64,000 bases of DNA, from assembly GCA_938083085.1 (NCBI GenBank), contig CALLKX010000012.1, forward strand, positions 62,001 to 126,000, in the 5' to 3' direction. Below, in pieces: positions 25,123-34,068 of this stretch. The stretch comes from an uncultured bacterium (GTDB lineage Bacteria; Planctomycetota; UBA1135; GCA-002686595). Numbering within the stretch: the first letter of the stretch is position 1; every line of letters begins with the position of its first letter. The notes below the pieces were generated by a model. The model worked only from the letters and a program-made list of their open reading frames with translations, made no database searches and was not told where the DNA came from. Position numbers and translations under genes: made by a program.

Positions 25123-26592
25123 ATGCTGATCTCCCTCCTCATTGCCGCCTCGCCCATGACCGCCTCCGTCGCACCGCTCATGGTTGCGGAGCCGATCGGC
25201 CAACCTGCGATCGTCGCCGGGTTGGAGGATTACAAGTCGTTGCTCAAGGCCGCCGGGGACGACCCTGTGAAGCTGTGGGCGCTCTACGAGTGGACCCTCG
25301 AACAAGACGACCGCAAGAAGTACCGCAAGCGGGTGCTGAACAAGGTGATCAAGGCGGCGCCGGACCACGCAGAGGCTCACGCGGCTCTCGGGCATGTCCA
25401 GTTCGAGGGTAAGTGGTACGACTCCGAGCGTGCTCTTGATCGGCACCTGTCAAAGATCGCGAAGGAGCGCGGTCTGGTGAAGTACGACGGCAAGTGGGTG
25501 TCGCCTGCTGACGTGGTCTACCTCGACAAGGGGTGGCAGAAGGACGCCTCGACCGACGAGTGGTACGACCCGGTAGCGCGCCAGCGCTTGGCCGAGGGGT
25601 GGCAGCTCCAGGACCTCAACTGGGTCTCCCCTGACGAGGTCGGCAAGCTCGCTGAGGGGCTGTGGAAGTGCGACGCGAAGTGGCTCCCGCTCGAGGCTGC
25701 GAACGAGTGGCATGGGGACATCGAGACGCCGTGGAGGATCCCGGAGAAGCGCGCCACCGTCTGGTCCACGTGCAGCCGTGAGACGGCTCAAAAAGCGGCC
25801 AAGCAGGCCGAACAGGCCTACTACGACATGCTCAAGGTCTTTGGGTTCGGGGGCGACGAGAAGCCGGCCTTCATGGTGCTGCGCAGTCGGTCCGAGTACC
25901 TGCGGTTCATGGACGGTGACGAGGACTACGACCTCCCTCAGCTTGATCCGTTGGCGATGTCGGCCTTCAACCGCTCGGCCTTCGCCGATCTCTGGTTCGA
26001 CTTCGACGAGGAGCGGTATCTGGGCATGGGGGTGACCTTCTGGGACGAGGAGTCAGAGTCGGGTGACCTCTTTGGTCTGCACGACGCACGGTTCGCTTAC
26101 GGCCTGTCCTTCGTCGAGTCGATCGACCCCTGCTTCGAGGGGCTCGACGATGTCTACGGAGAGGGCGAGGTCTCCCCGGAGTTCGCGGCGGTTCGCCTCC
26201 GGGCGCACAAGTTGCCCCGCTGGTTCCGGTGGGGTGCGGCGTGCTACGCGTCCCGCTGGTTCAACGACAACCAGATCAAGCGGGGGGGGGACCCCTCTTG
26301 GGCCCGCAAGTGGTCCGCGTCGAACCTGAACGCCCAGGGGGGGCTGCTGGACTTCGACGACGTCTTCGAGTTCGAGGCGAGCGGTCAGAACGAGGAGACC
26401 GCCAGGCTCATCAATCAGGCCGGACTGTTTGTCGCGTTCCTCGTGGACGGCGGGGACCCGGAGCTGTCGCGCCTCCATGGAGAGTTGATGGCTGCGATGG
26501 AAAAACGTCAGGAGACGGGGAAGATCTTCGCCGCGATCCGCAAGAGCATCTCGGAACGTGACGAGCAGCTCCGAGCGTTCATGAGCAAGTAG
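25123..26592 (+). CDS. Secreted protein of unknown function with Trp-rich repeats
   Basis: This 489-residue protein has an N-terminal signal-like segment (about residues 1-22) and a TPR-like helix pair near 45-95. Repeated short motifs around KWYDSE, KWVSPADV, EWYDPVAR, NWVSPDEV and KWLPLE follow in residues 95-190. The rest is mixed, with LPRWFRWGAACYASRWF similar in look to the region after the active site in planctomycete DUF1570-type proteins. No HExxH is visible, so peptidase activity is not supported. It starts a plus-strand run of six genes to about 31.4 kb and is divergent from the isomerase. Confidence 0.7.
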   Translation: MLISLLIAASPMTASVAPLMVAEPIGQPAIVAGLEDYKSLLKAAGDDPVKLWALYEWTLEQDDRKKYRKRVLNKVIKAAPDHAEAHAALGHVQFEGKWYDSERALDRHLSKIAKERGLVKYDGKWVSPADVVYLDKGWQKDASTDEWYDPVARQRLAEGWQLQDLNWVSPDEVGKLAEGLWKCDAKWLPLEAANEWHGDIETPWRIPEKRATVWSTCSRETAQKAAKQAEQAYYDMLKVFGFGGDEKPAFMVLRSRSEYLRFMDGDEDYDLPQLDPLAMSAFNRSAFADLWFDFDEERYLGMGVTFWDEESESGDLFGLHDARFAYGLSFVESIDPCFEGLDDVYGEGEVSPEFAAVRLRAHKLPRWFRWGAACYASRWFNDNQIKRGGDPSWARKWSASNLNAQGGLLDFDDVFEFEASGQNEETARLINQAGLFVAFLVDGGDPELSRLHGELMAAMEKRQETGKIFAAIRKSISERDEQLRAFMSK

Positions 26593-26651
26593 GCGGTCTC
26601 GTCTGCCCGAGCCGCTGGCTGCCTAGCCCCAAGGTCTGACGCCTCCGAACC

Positions 26652-28931
26652 ATGTCGATCCTAATCTCCCTCGCCCTCGCCCTCCCTCAGCTCCCCGAGC
26701 CCGCGGCGCAGGACCTCCACCCCAAGGGCGCAGACCTCGTCGTGGCGATCCCCGATCTTCAGGCGGCCCTCGACGCCTTCGGTGGCACCGCGCTGGCCCG
26801 GACGATGGCGGACGAGGAGCTGCAAGCTGCGATTGGAGACGTCATGGGGAGCGGGCCGGTCGATCCGGTCGAGCTGCTCGTGGCACAGCTGCGTGGAATG
26901 GAGGGGGAGCTCCCGCGGATCCTCGATCTGCACAAAGGGGTCCGCTCGGTCTCCATGTCACTGGACCTCGGTGGTTCGGGGGGGGGGTCGGTGTTGGGGC
27001 TCGTGGGGCTGCTGGACGGGGACACACCGGTCCCGGACTTCGATCTGCGCGTCGTGGTCGACTTTGAAGACGAGGCCTCCTGCGAGGCGTGGACGGCGGT
27101 CATGCGCGACGTCTTCGTGGGGGGGCGATCGCGACAGGTCGCGACTCGAGCGATGAGCCTCGACGGCGATGGCGGGGCATTCGGTTCGCCGCGGCTCACG
27201 GTCATGGAGATCTCCGGATCCGTGGACGCTCCCACGGAGTACATGGCCTTTGGCGGCACGCGGGCGCTGGTGGCGGTCGGGATTGAGGACCTCGGCAAGG
27301 AGCTCGCGCGGTTGAGTCGTGCGGCACCCCGCGCATTCTCCGCCGAGATCGAGGTCGGCCGCGAGAGGCTCGGCGCTGCAGAGGGGACCACCGTCATGGA
27401 GCTCTACACCCCCGCCTATGCGGGCCTCTCGAGCCTGCTGGAGCTGACCGACCCTGCCGGCCCGACCTGGGCGCTCTTGGCGGGCCCCGCGATCACCATG
27501 ACGGAGCTGATGCTCGGCGCTCCTGGGACCGCGATGCTCCGTGGAGGGCACTGGAACTTCGCCATCGGCGCGGATGGGCGCTATCTGACCACCGGCTGGA
27601 TTCCTGGTCCCCCGCCCATCTCCAGCTTGAAGATGGTCGGCGGCACCCCCCTGCAGCCATCCAGCCTCACCCTCGCACACCCCGACGCCCTGGTGACCTC
27701 CGTGGCTAGCTTCGACCCGGAGCAGCTCTTTGATCTCCTGGTTCAGGCCTCCGGCGACGTCAGCTCGGAGGAGATGGAGGAGGTCATGCAAGGCATGGAG
27801 ACTGCGTACGGATTCCGCATCGACCGCGACCTGATTGAGCCCCTCGGTGGGTCGATCTCGTACAGCCTCCCGAAGCTCCGCTCGCTCCTCTCTGCTCCCA
27901 ACCTGATGGCCGTCGCGAGCCTCGACGACCGCGAGGCCTTTGTGCGGGGCATGGACGGCCTCATGGAGATGATGGAGGCCGCTGGCGAGGCAGATGGTCA
28001 GCGCACCGAGTACCGGGGAGCGACGGTGTACACATGGTCCCTCAGCGGCCTGGCTGGTGGTCAGGGCGGGATGCAGCTGGGCCTGCCCATTGACCCCTCC
28101 AGCTTCAGCCGCCCGACCGTCACGGTCATGGACGATCGCGTGCTGATCTCGACCTTGCCGAGTCACGCCAAGCGGGAGGTGCGCCGGGTGGCCAAGCTGG
28201 CCAAGGCGGGTCAAGAGGCAGAGGTGCACGCGGGGCTGAGCGCCACTGAACTCTCAGGTGGCGCGACCATGGTGAGCTTCGCCGATTGGGCGGTGTTCTA
28301 CGGCAATCTCTACACGCAGCTGCGGGCGCTGGCTCCGATGATCGGCGACCTTGCGGGGGGGGGCGCGGACCTGCCGCTGCCCTTCAAGCTGGACTCGCTG
28401 CCCGACATGGACGTTCTAACGCGCCACTTCACCGCCAGCGAGCGCCGCTGGGTCAAGGTCGACGACGGGTTCATGGACATCACGGTGTCCTCCCTCGGCC
28501 CGGAGATCCCCGCGATCCTCGTCGGGGTTGGGAGCTTGCCCATGATCTTCATGCCCGCCGCTATGGACGTCGAAGCGTGGGACGACCTTGACACCGAGTT
28601 CCTCGAGGTCGAGGGCTCGATCGAGGAGCCTCCGTCCCCCGTGGGAGCCGAGTCGGATACACAGTCTCAGCTGATGAGCGTGGAGGTCGCGGTGAAGATG
28701 TACCAGCTGGATCACGATGGCGACCTGCCACCGAACCTCGGGGCGCTCGCGCGGTCCGACGAGGGCAAGCCCGCCTACCTCGCAGGTGGAATCCGCGATG
28801 GCTGGGGGAGAAAGTTGCTCTACAAGCTGACGGATGACGGTTACGTGGCCTGGTCGATGGGCGCCAACGCTGTGGACGAAGGTGGCCGGGGAGATGACCC
28901 CCATCGCATCTACAAGAGCCCAGGCAAGTGA
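26652..28931 (+). CDS. Secreted protein ending in a pseudopilin (GspG-like) domain
   Basis: The 759-residue protein begins with a short hydrophobic signal (ISLALALPQLPEPAAQ). The main part, about residues 20-660, has repeated alpha/beta stretches similar to planctomycete DUF3352-like proteins (DVVGYG-like motifs are absent). Residues from about 680 carry AVKMYQLDHDGDLPPNLGAL, YLAGGIRDGWGRKLLYKL and GYVAWSMGAN, the pattern of the type II secretion major pseudopilin C-terminal domain. No N-terminal methylation helix is seen, so it is not itself a pilin. It ends one base before the acyltransferase start. Confidence 0.72.
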   Translation: MSILISLALALPQLPEPAAQDLHPKGADLVVAIPDLQAALDAFGGTALARTMADEELQAAIGDVMGSGPVDPVELLVAQLRGMEGELPRILDLHKGVRSVSMSLDLGGSGGGSVLGLVGLLDGDTPVPDFDLRVVVDFEDEASCEAWTAVMRDVFVGGRSRQVATRAMSLDGDGGAFGSPRLTVMEISGSVDAPTEYMAFGGTRALVAVGIEDLGKELARLSRAAPRAFSAEIEVGRERLGAAEGTTVMELYTPAYAGLSSLLELTDPAGPTWALLAGPAITMTELMLGAPGTAMLRGGHWNFAIGADGRYLTTGWIPGPPPISSLKMVGGTPLQPSSLTLAHPDALVTSVASFDPEQLFDLLVQASGDVSSEEMEEVMQGMETAYGFRIDRDLIEPLGGSISYSLPKLRSLLSAPNLMAVASLDDREAFVRGMDGLMEMMEAAGEADGQRTEYRGATVYTWSLSGLAGGQGGMQLGLPIDPSSFSRPTVTVMDDRVLISTLPSHAKREVRRVAKLAKAGQEAEVHAGLSATELSGGATMVSFADWAVFYGNLYTQLRALAPMIGDLAGGGADLPLPFKLDSLPDMDVLTRHFTASERRWVKVDDGFMDITVSSLGPEIPAILVGVGSLPMIFMPAAMDVEAWDDLDTEFLEVEGSIEEPPSPVGAESDTQSQLMSVEVAVKMYQLDHDGDLPPNLGALARSDEGKPAYLAGGIRDGWGRKLLYKLTDDGYVAWSMGANAVDEGGRGDDPHRIYKSPGK

Positions 28932-29722
28932 TGTCCGATGACCGTGAGGGGGAGTCCTCGGACGTCTGCTCACCTGGGGACGCCGTGGACCCCGGCTGGC
29001 AGTACAAGCGCGGCGATCGTTCCCGTCGGAACGGCCCGCTGCGCCGCCGCTTTCGGGACCTGCGTCGCCGGGTGCTGTCGCCCCTGGTGCCCCTGCTGGT
29101 CCCCCCGCTGCTGCGCGGGCTCGGCTGGACGTGGCGCGTCCAGGTGGCCAACAGCGAGCGGAGAGAGGAGCTCCTGGAGTCCGGAGAGGGCTGCGTGGCG
29201 GTCCTCTGGCACGGGCGGATGGCTGCCGCTGCGCCTGTCTTTGCGGGGGTGAACACGGTGATCCTCGTGTCCATGTCCGGGGACGGGGAGCTCGCCAATA
29301 CGACGCTGGAGCGGCTCGGGTACCGCACGCTCCGCGGGTCCTCCAGCCGCTATGGCGTGCGGGCGCTCAAGGCCATGCGCGAGATGCTCCGTGGGGGAGG
29401 GGCGGTGGCCATCACGCCGGATGGGCCGCGTGGCCCGATGCATCGAGTCAACCGCGGCGCGGCCTTCCTGGCCAGGGACGCGGGGCTTCCCATCGTCCCC
29501 TTTGGCTTCGCCGCCGCCAGCGCGGCGCGCCTCAACTCGTGGGATCGGTTCACGCTGCCGCTGCCCTTCAGTCGGGTCCAGGTGGTCATTGGTGCTCCGA
29601 TCTCGGTGGACCGAGGGGCGACCGATGAGGACCTTCGAGCGGTGAGCCAAGGCGTCGGAGACGCATTGGTCGCGGCGGAGGTCGAGGCCGCGAGCCTGCT
29701 TGGTGTGGGGGCGGACTGGTGA
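28931..29722 (+). CDS. DUF374/lysophospholipid acyltransferase family protein
   Basis: This 263-residue protein resembles LpxL/HtrB-type and PlsC-type acyltransferases of the DUF374 group. The catalytic block is CVAVLWHGRMAAA. Then come GDGELANTTLERLGY and the GGAVAITPDGPRGP motif near residue 155, where substrate would bind. A long basic lead (residues 25-50) precedes a hydrophobic stretch (SPLVPLLVPPLL). It probably acylates a lipid at the membrane. The gene before overlaps it by one base (TGATG) and the DUF72 gene after it by four, so the three look coupled. Confidence 0.85.
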   Translation: MSDDREGESSDVCSPGDAVDPGWQYKRGDRSRRNGPLRRRFRDLRRRVLSPLVPLLVPPLLRGLGWTWRVQVANSERREELLESGEGCVAVLWHGRMAAAAPVFAGVNTVILVSMSGDGELANTTLERLGYRTLRGSSSRYGVRALKAMREMLRGGGAVAITPDGPRGPMHRVNRGAAFLARDAGLPIVPFGFAAASAARLNSWDRFTLPLPFSRVQVVIGAPISVDRGATDEDLRAVSQGVGDALVAAEVEAASLLGVGADW

Positions 29723-30549
29723 TTCGCATCGGGCCCTCCGGGTGGACGCACCCCGCGCTGGATCGGGCGTGGCCGCTGCAGCGCGGCGTGGACTTCGATC
29801 CGCTCAACTTCCTGGGCCAGTTCTTCGGCGCGGTGGAGGTCGACGTGACCGCCCATGTCCTGCCGCGCGAGGAGCACATCGTGCGCTGGGCCGCAGCGCT
29901 GCAAGGGCGACCCCGAACCCGGCTCCTGGTGCGCGTGCCGTCCACGATCCTGGACCTCTCGAGGGCGCCTGAGGAGCGCGCCGCAGACGCGGGACGGTTC
30001 CGCGACTCCATCGCGCCGCTCGTTCGCCGCGAGCGGCTGGGAGGGCTGGTCGCGACGCTCGCGGATGGGACACTCTTTGGACCGTCGGAGGCTCGCGCGC
30101 TCGGCGAGCTGGCGCGCATCTTGTCGCCGGCTCCGCTGATCCTCTGTGCGGGGCACCGCTCCTGGTACGAGCGCCGCGCGCTCGACGTGCTGGCAGGTGC
30201 CGGGTGGTCCCTGGCGCACCTGGATGAGGACGAGCGCTGGGACGCCCCGCCCCGCCGACATCGGGCGACCGGGCGAGTGGGCATGCTGCGCCTCGTCGGT
30301 AAGGAGCCCTACGGGCCAGCGCGGATCGGGGCGGCGGCGCGTCGGGCGCGCGAGATCTCGATGGACGTGGAGGATCTCTACGTCATCGCGGACAACGCCG
30401 GGCATCAGGGGGCCGCGCCTGCAAGCGGGCTCGCTGCGGCCCTCGAGGTCAAGTTCGTCCTCTCCGGTGAGCAACCGGTGCCAGGCTGGCCGAGGATCAT
30501 CGAGGTGTTCCCGCACCTGGAAGAGGTGCTCGTGCTGGAGGACGGCTAG
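29719..30549 (+). CDS. DUF72 family protein
   Basis: The 276 residues start at a GTG overlapping the previous stop (GTGA). The N-terminus RIGPSGWTHPALDRAW is the hallmark of DUF72, a TIM-barrel-like family of unknown activity. The later PGWPRIIEVFPHLEEVL and ADNAGHQG segments also fit. Many DUF72 proteins have Trp/Tyr-rich loops, and here the usual F-Y-x-x-P block after the first strand is weak (FLGQFFGAVEV), so this copy is divergent. Confidence 0.82.
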   Translation: MIRIGPSGWTHPALDRAWPLQRGVDFDPLNFLGQFFGAVEVDVTAHVLPREEHIVRWAAALQGRPRTRLLVRVPSTILDLSRAPEERAADAGRFRDSIAPLVRRERLGGLVATLADGTLFGPSEARALGELARILSPAPLILCAGHRSWYERRALDVLAGAGWSLAHLDEDERWDAPPRRHRATGRVGMLRLVGKEPYGPARIGAAARRAREISMDVEDLYVIADNAGHQGAAPASGLAAALEVKFVLSGEQPVPGWPRIIEVFPHLEEVLVLEDG

Positions 30550-30565
30550 GCTCCGCCGCATCACC

Positions 30566-31447
30566 ATGTCAGCACCCAGCCAGCCTGAGGGGCTCCACCA
30601 GGAGCGGACCTTCCTCACCTATCCCGATCAACCTGGCCGAAGGGTCGGAGTTCGGATCGAGCACACGGGGGGGCCGGGGCGGAGCCGCGACGAGTCGAGC
30701 CGCCCTGTGGCGGTCCTCGTGCACGGCTTCAAGGGCTTCATGGACTGGGGGTTCTTCCCCCACCTGAGCCGTCGACTTGCTGCAGCGGGCTTCGTGGTCG
30801 TCTCCATGAACACCTCGGGCTCCGGCGTGGGCGAGGACCCGATGGTGATGGATGATGACGACGCGTTCTTCAATGACTCGTACTCGCGCCAGCTGGAGGA
30901 CATGGCGAAGGTCCGGAAGTTCGCGCGGGGGCTCGCTGGAGTCGCCCCGGACCTCGAGGTCCTTGTCGGCCATAGCCGGGGGGGTGGCATGGCGGTGATC
31001 TCGGCCGCCGAAGAGGCGCCGGCGGCGCTGGTGACCTGGGCCGCCATCGGCGACGCCGATCGCTTCGACGAGGCCATGAAGGCGCGTTGGCGCGAGCAGG
31101 GGTACCTCCCGGTCCCCAACGCTCGGACGGGGCAGGTGCACCGGATGGGCCTCGCCGGCCTCGAGGACTTCGAGCGCAATGCGGGTCGCCTCGATATCGG
31201 CGCCGCCGCCGGCCGTCTCCAGTCGCCGTTTCTCGCGATCCACGGCCTCGAGGACGAGACGGTGCCCTATGGCGCGGCGGTGACGCTCAGTGAGCGAGCG
31301 CCGCGGGGAGAGGCGCTCCTGATCGAGGGGGCGGATCACGGGTTCGGGGCCTCCCATCCGCTGGAGACCCCGGGGTCCATCCAGACCCTCGAGGTCGCGG
31401 TGGACAGCACCGAGACCTTCGCGCTCAAGCACACGCGTCGGCGCTGA
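30566..31447 (+). CDS. Alpha/beta hydrolase
   Basis: The 293-residue cytoplasmic enzyme has an oxyanion-type VLVHGFKGFMDW near residue 50. The nucleophile elbow is GHSRGG (Ser137), the acid Asp is in IHGLEDETVP, and the His is in GADHGFGASH. The N-terminus lacks a signal. Such proteins are usually esterases, dienelactone-hydrolase-like or acylaminoacyl peptidases; the substrate cannot be told. The frame is open upstream into the DUF72 gene, but the ATG at 30566 fits best. Confidence 0.88.
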   Translation: MSAPSQPEGLHQERTFLTYPDQPGRRVGVRIEHTGGPGRSRDESSRPVAVLVHGFKGFMDWGFFPHLSRRLAAAGFVVVSMNTSGSGVGEDPMVMDDDDAFFNDSYSRQLEDMAKVRKFARGLAGVAPDLEVLVGHSRGGGMAVISAAEEAPAALVTWAAIGDADRFDEAMKARWREQGYLPVPNARTGQVHRMGLAGLEDFERNAGRLDIGAAAGRLQSPFLAIHGLEDETVPYGAAVTLSERAPRGEALLIEGADHGFGASHPLETPGSIQTLEVAVDSTETFALKHTRRR

Positions 31448-31791
31448 GGGGGGAGTCCGCCGCCCCCAGGCCCGGCGCTTCCCATCCGGATCTCCGGCGC
31501 TGGATCCTCTACTGAGGGCGGGCTGTCTTCGGGCCACGGTGTCGCGGCCATTGCGCTGTAGGCATTGCGCTGTAGGCATTGCGCTGTGGACATCGCGCTG
31601 TAGACATCGCGCGGTGGCCATCTTGCTGTGGCGCCCGCAATGGCCCACGGTGTCGCGCTGTTGGGTCAGCCCCTCCGGCGTACGGCCGTCTGCGCTGAGC
31701 CGAGGGACGGTGGCTCTCGAATCGACCCAACGGGTGGCCAACGGGTGGCCGAGGGGTCGTCGCTGGCGCGATTCAGGCCTAGGATCATCCC
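31448..31791. other. Intergenic region with tandem repeats
   Basis: This 344-base stretch between two plus-strand genes contains the 14-bp repeat block at 31549-31632 and otherwise no recognised signal. Open frames on both strands here are repeat-driven and look non-coding. Confidence 0.5.
31549..31632. repeat. Six tandem 14-bp repeats
   Basis: Units start CAT and read CATTGCGCTGTAGG twice. Four diverging copies follow (CATTGCGCTGTGGA, CATCGCGCTGTAGA, CATCGCGCGGTGGC, CATCTTGCTGTGGC). The gradual decay points to old slippage or a minisatellite. There are no spacers, so it is not a CRISPR array. Confidence 0.85.
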
Positions 31792-33006
31792 GTGCTCCCC
31801 CTCCTCCTCGCGCTCTCAGCTCCTCTCGTCCAGGACTGGACGCCTCCGCCTCCTCCGCCCACGGTGCCGAGCGTGGCCATGGCTCAGCCGCGGTTCTCGC
31901 CCTTCGTTCTCCCCGACGGGCTCCGCGTGGTCACCCAGGTGGCCGAGCTGGAGCCCCTCGCTGGGGTCTTGGCCGAGCTGCTCTCGGCGCGGCTCGGGCG
32001 TGAGGTTGTCTTGGGCGCTCCCCCCGCGCGGTCAGGCGACGTGGTGCTCACCCTTGGCTACACGGCGGACGAGGTGGGCGAAGGCCCCGAGGCGCTCTCG
32101 ATCGAGGTCTTTGAGGACCACGTGGCCCTCTCGGGCCGAACCCCTGATGGGGTCGCCCGTGCTGCTGCCCGGATGCTGCAGCTCCTGACGCCAACACCGG
32201 CGGAGGATCCTGCGGGCGCGCCCTCGTGGGCTCTGCCGGCGGTTCGCCTGGACGATGCTCCTCGCTTCACATGGCGAGCCGTCAGGGTCGTGGGGGACCT
32301 CGAGCTCGCCTCGACCCAGCGGTTGCTCGACCTCCTCTTTCTCGGGTCCTTCAATGCGCTCGTCTTGGAGGGTGTGAGCGGTGTCGGGGAGGGCTGGCAG
32401 GCCCGACAACAGGCCCGACAACTGGCCCTTGTCAAGGGACTCGCCGTCGACGCGAAGGCGCGGGGAATCTCCGTTGTCGTGGATCGCTCCTCGCAGCCCA
32501 TGCCCTTCGCCCGTGCGGACGAAGGCGCGAGCCTGCGCCCCCTCCTGTGCCGCCCCGGAGACCCCGCCAACCTCGCACCCTTCATCGAAGCGGGTCGGTC
32601 CCTGGTCGGCGCCAGCCGATCCTGGCGCCCTGGCCTGGAGGTCGCTGATCCGGTGGCGCGGACCTCTCCCGAGGGAGCGGCGTACTCCTGGAGCCCGCTG
32701 GGCTTCCTCGGAGCGGCCGACTCCGATCTGGCGAAGGCGGCCTCCCCCCTCGTCATTGGCTCTGAGCTGGAGGTTCGCGGCGCGGAGGGCGTTCAGGCCT
32801 TCGCGCGCGTGCTCCCCTGTCTCTCCGAGCGAGCATGGGGCGCCGCCTCGGCGCCCGAGGTGCTGAGCGACTTCAGGCCGCGCGCGGTGGCGCTCACGTC
32901 ACTGGTCGAGCTCTTCGGTGCAGCGCACGCCGCCTCTTCCGATGAGGCGCACCCTGGCGGCCTCAGGCGGAACGGCCCGGACCCTCGTCCAGGCTCCGGC
33001 CGCTAG
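31792..33006 (+). CDS. Secreted GH20-related protein, probably catalytically dead
   Basis: The GTG-started 404-residue protein has a short signal-like start (LPLLLALSAPLVQDW). The beta/alpha domain common before GH20 beta-hexosaminidases follows, about residues 40-140 (EALSIEVFEDHVALSGRTPDG). DAPRFTWRAVRVVGDLELAS matches the start of the GH20 barrel, which normally reads PRFxWRGxxLDxxRHF. The usual histidine, the catalytic Asp-Glu pair and half of the barrel are missing. It may be a degenerate hydrolase or a binding protein. Its last bases overlap the convergent gene. Confidence 0.6.
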   Translation: MLPLLLALSAPLVQDWTPPPPPPTVPSVAMAQPRFSPFVLPDGLRVVTQVAELEPLAGVLAELLSARLGREVVLGAPPARSGDVVLTLGYTADEVGEGPEALSIEVFEDHVALSGRTPDGVARAAARMLQLLTPTPAEDPAGAPSWALPAVRLDDAPRFTWRAVRVVGDLELASTQRLLDLLFLGSFNALVLEGVSGVGEGWQARQQARQLALVKGLAVDAKARGISVVVDRSSQPMPFARADEGASLRPLLCRPGDPANLAPFIEAGRSLVGASRSWRPGLEVADPVARTSPEGAAYSWSPLGFLGAADSDLAKAASPLVIGSELEVRGAEGVQAFARVLPCLSERAWGAASAPEVLSDFRPRAVALTSLVELFGAAHAASSDEAHPGGLRRNGPDPRPGSGR

Positions 33007-33896
33007 CGGTCCCAGGCGTTCTCGTCGCAGGTCTCTTCGCCGCCAACCTTGCCCGACATGTCAGGGCGGACGTAGGCCGCGTTCCATCTCGGCGCGTGAG
33101 CGGCGCCGATGTACCTGTTGGCGGAATCGGCGGCGTTCAGGGTGCTCAAGCTGAAGCCCGAGGCGTCCAGGAAGAAGGCCCGACGCGCCGGGAAGGTCTC
33201 GGTGGAGGGCCACGCGTAGGCGCACCAGCGCAGCGCGCTCTGGTTGGGGTCAGGGATGGCCTCACCGCTTCCGCCGTGCAGGGCTTCACCGAGCCCCTCG
33301 ACCTCGCCGCTGAAGATCGGCGTGGCGGGCAGGTACACGGCGAAGAGGTAGCCACCGACCTCGCAGGCGCCGCCCTCGGACGTGGAGACGATCTCGGCGA
33401 AGTTGCGGGGGAGGAAAGCGTTCAGCTCGGAGAGGTCCATAGGGGAGTTGCCGCCGCTGCGAAGAGCGGCGGTACCCATGAGCTCCGCGAGGAAGCCGTA
33501 CTCGCCCAGGTGGTCGCCGTTGATGTCGATGGAGCGCGCCTCCTTGAACTGGTTCTGGGCCATGGCGATGATCCGCAGCGTCTGCGCGGCCCGGGCCTCG
33601 CTGGCCTGGGCGGCCGCGACGTCGATGGCGTCCGGCTGCCCGGTCGGGAACGTCAATTCCGCCGGAGCCCCCGTTCGCTCGACCTGGATCTCGCGCGGCT
33701 CGACGCGGACGAGCCCGCTTCCCCGGTGGTCGATCTCGATCCGGCCGCCCATGGGCATGAGGCCGACCGAGGAGAGGGTCTCAGGCTCGGCGGGCGGAAG
33801 GGGCTTCGGCTCGTCGAGGCTGTAGATGAACAGGCAAAGGATCGCCGATGCTGCAACAGCGAAGGACGCGATCTTGGGACGCTTCTCGGTGCTCAT
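33003..33896 (-). CDS. Membrane-anchored protein of unknown function
   Basis: This 297-residue protein has one N-terminal transmembrane segment (IASFAVAASAILCLFIYSL, about residues 9-27). A proline-rich linker follows. The stretch AQTLRIIAMAQNQFKEARSIDINGDHLGEYGFLAEL recalls pseudopilin-type sequences common in planctomycetes. The C-terminal half has AAFFLDASGFSLS-type sequence and a cysteine in ALRWCAYAW. No family is assigned. It overlaps the end of the convergent GH20-like gene by four bases. Confidence 0.62.
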   Translation of the reverse strand: MSTEKRPKIASFAVAASAILCLFIYSLDEPKPLPPAEPETLSSVGLMPMGGRIEIDHRGSGLVRVEPREIQVERTGAPAELTFPTGQPDAIDVAAAQASEARAAQTLRIIAMAQNQFKEARSIDINGDHLGEYGFLAELMGTAALRSGGNSPMDLSELNAFLPRNFAEIVSTSEGGACEVGGYLFAVYLPATPIFSGEVEGLGEALHGGSGEAIPDPNQSALRWCAYAWPSTETFPARRAFFLDASGFSLSTLNAADSANRYIGAAHAPRWNAAYVRPDMSGKVGGEETCDENAWDR

Positions 33897-34068
33897 GGTG
33901 TGGGTAGGGGAGTTCCAAAGGGCCTCCCTTCATCGAGCCATCGGCACTCCGAAGCGTCTGCATTGAGCCTGAGCCCACCCCGCGCCCGAGTCGTTCAAAC
34001 TGGGCCCCAGACTGTCCCGCTTGGGGACGGGGGACCGGTCCTGGCATGAGCCTCAGAGCGCCGCGCGC

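Noticed and set aside
31549-31632. Tandem repeats as a CRISPR array
   Set aside because: The 14-bp units are contiguous with no spacers, and no cas gene is present.
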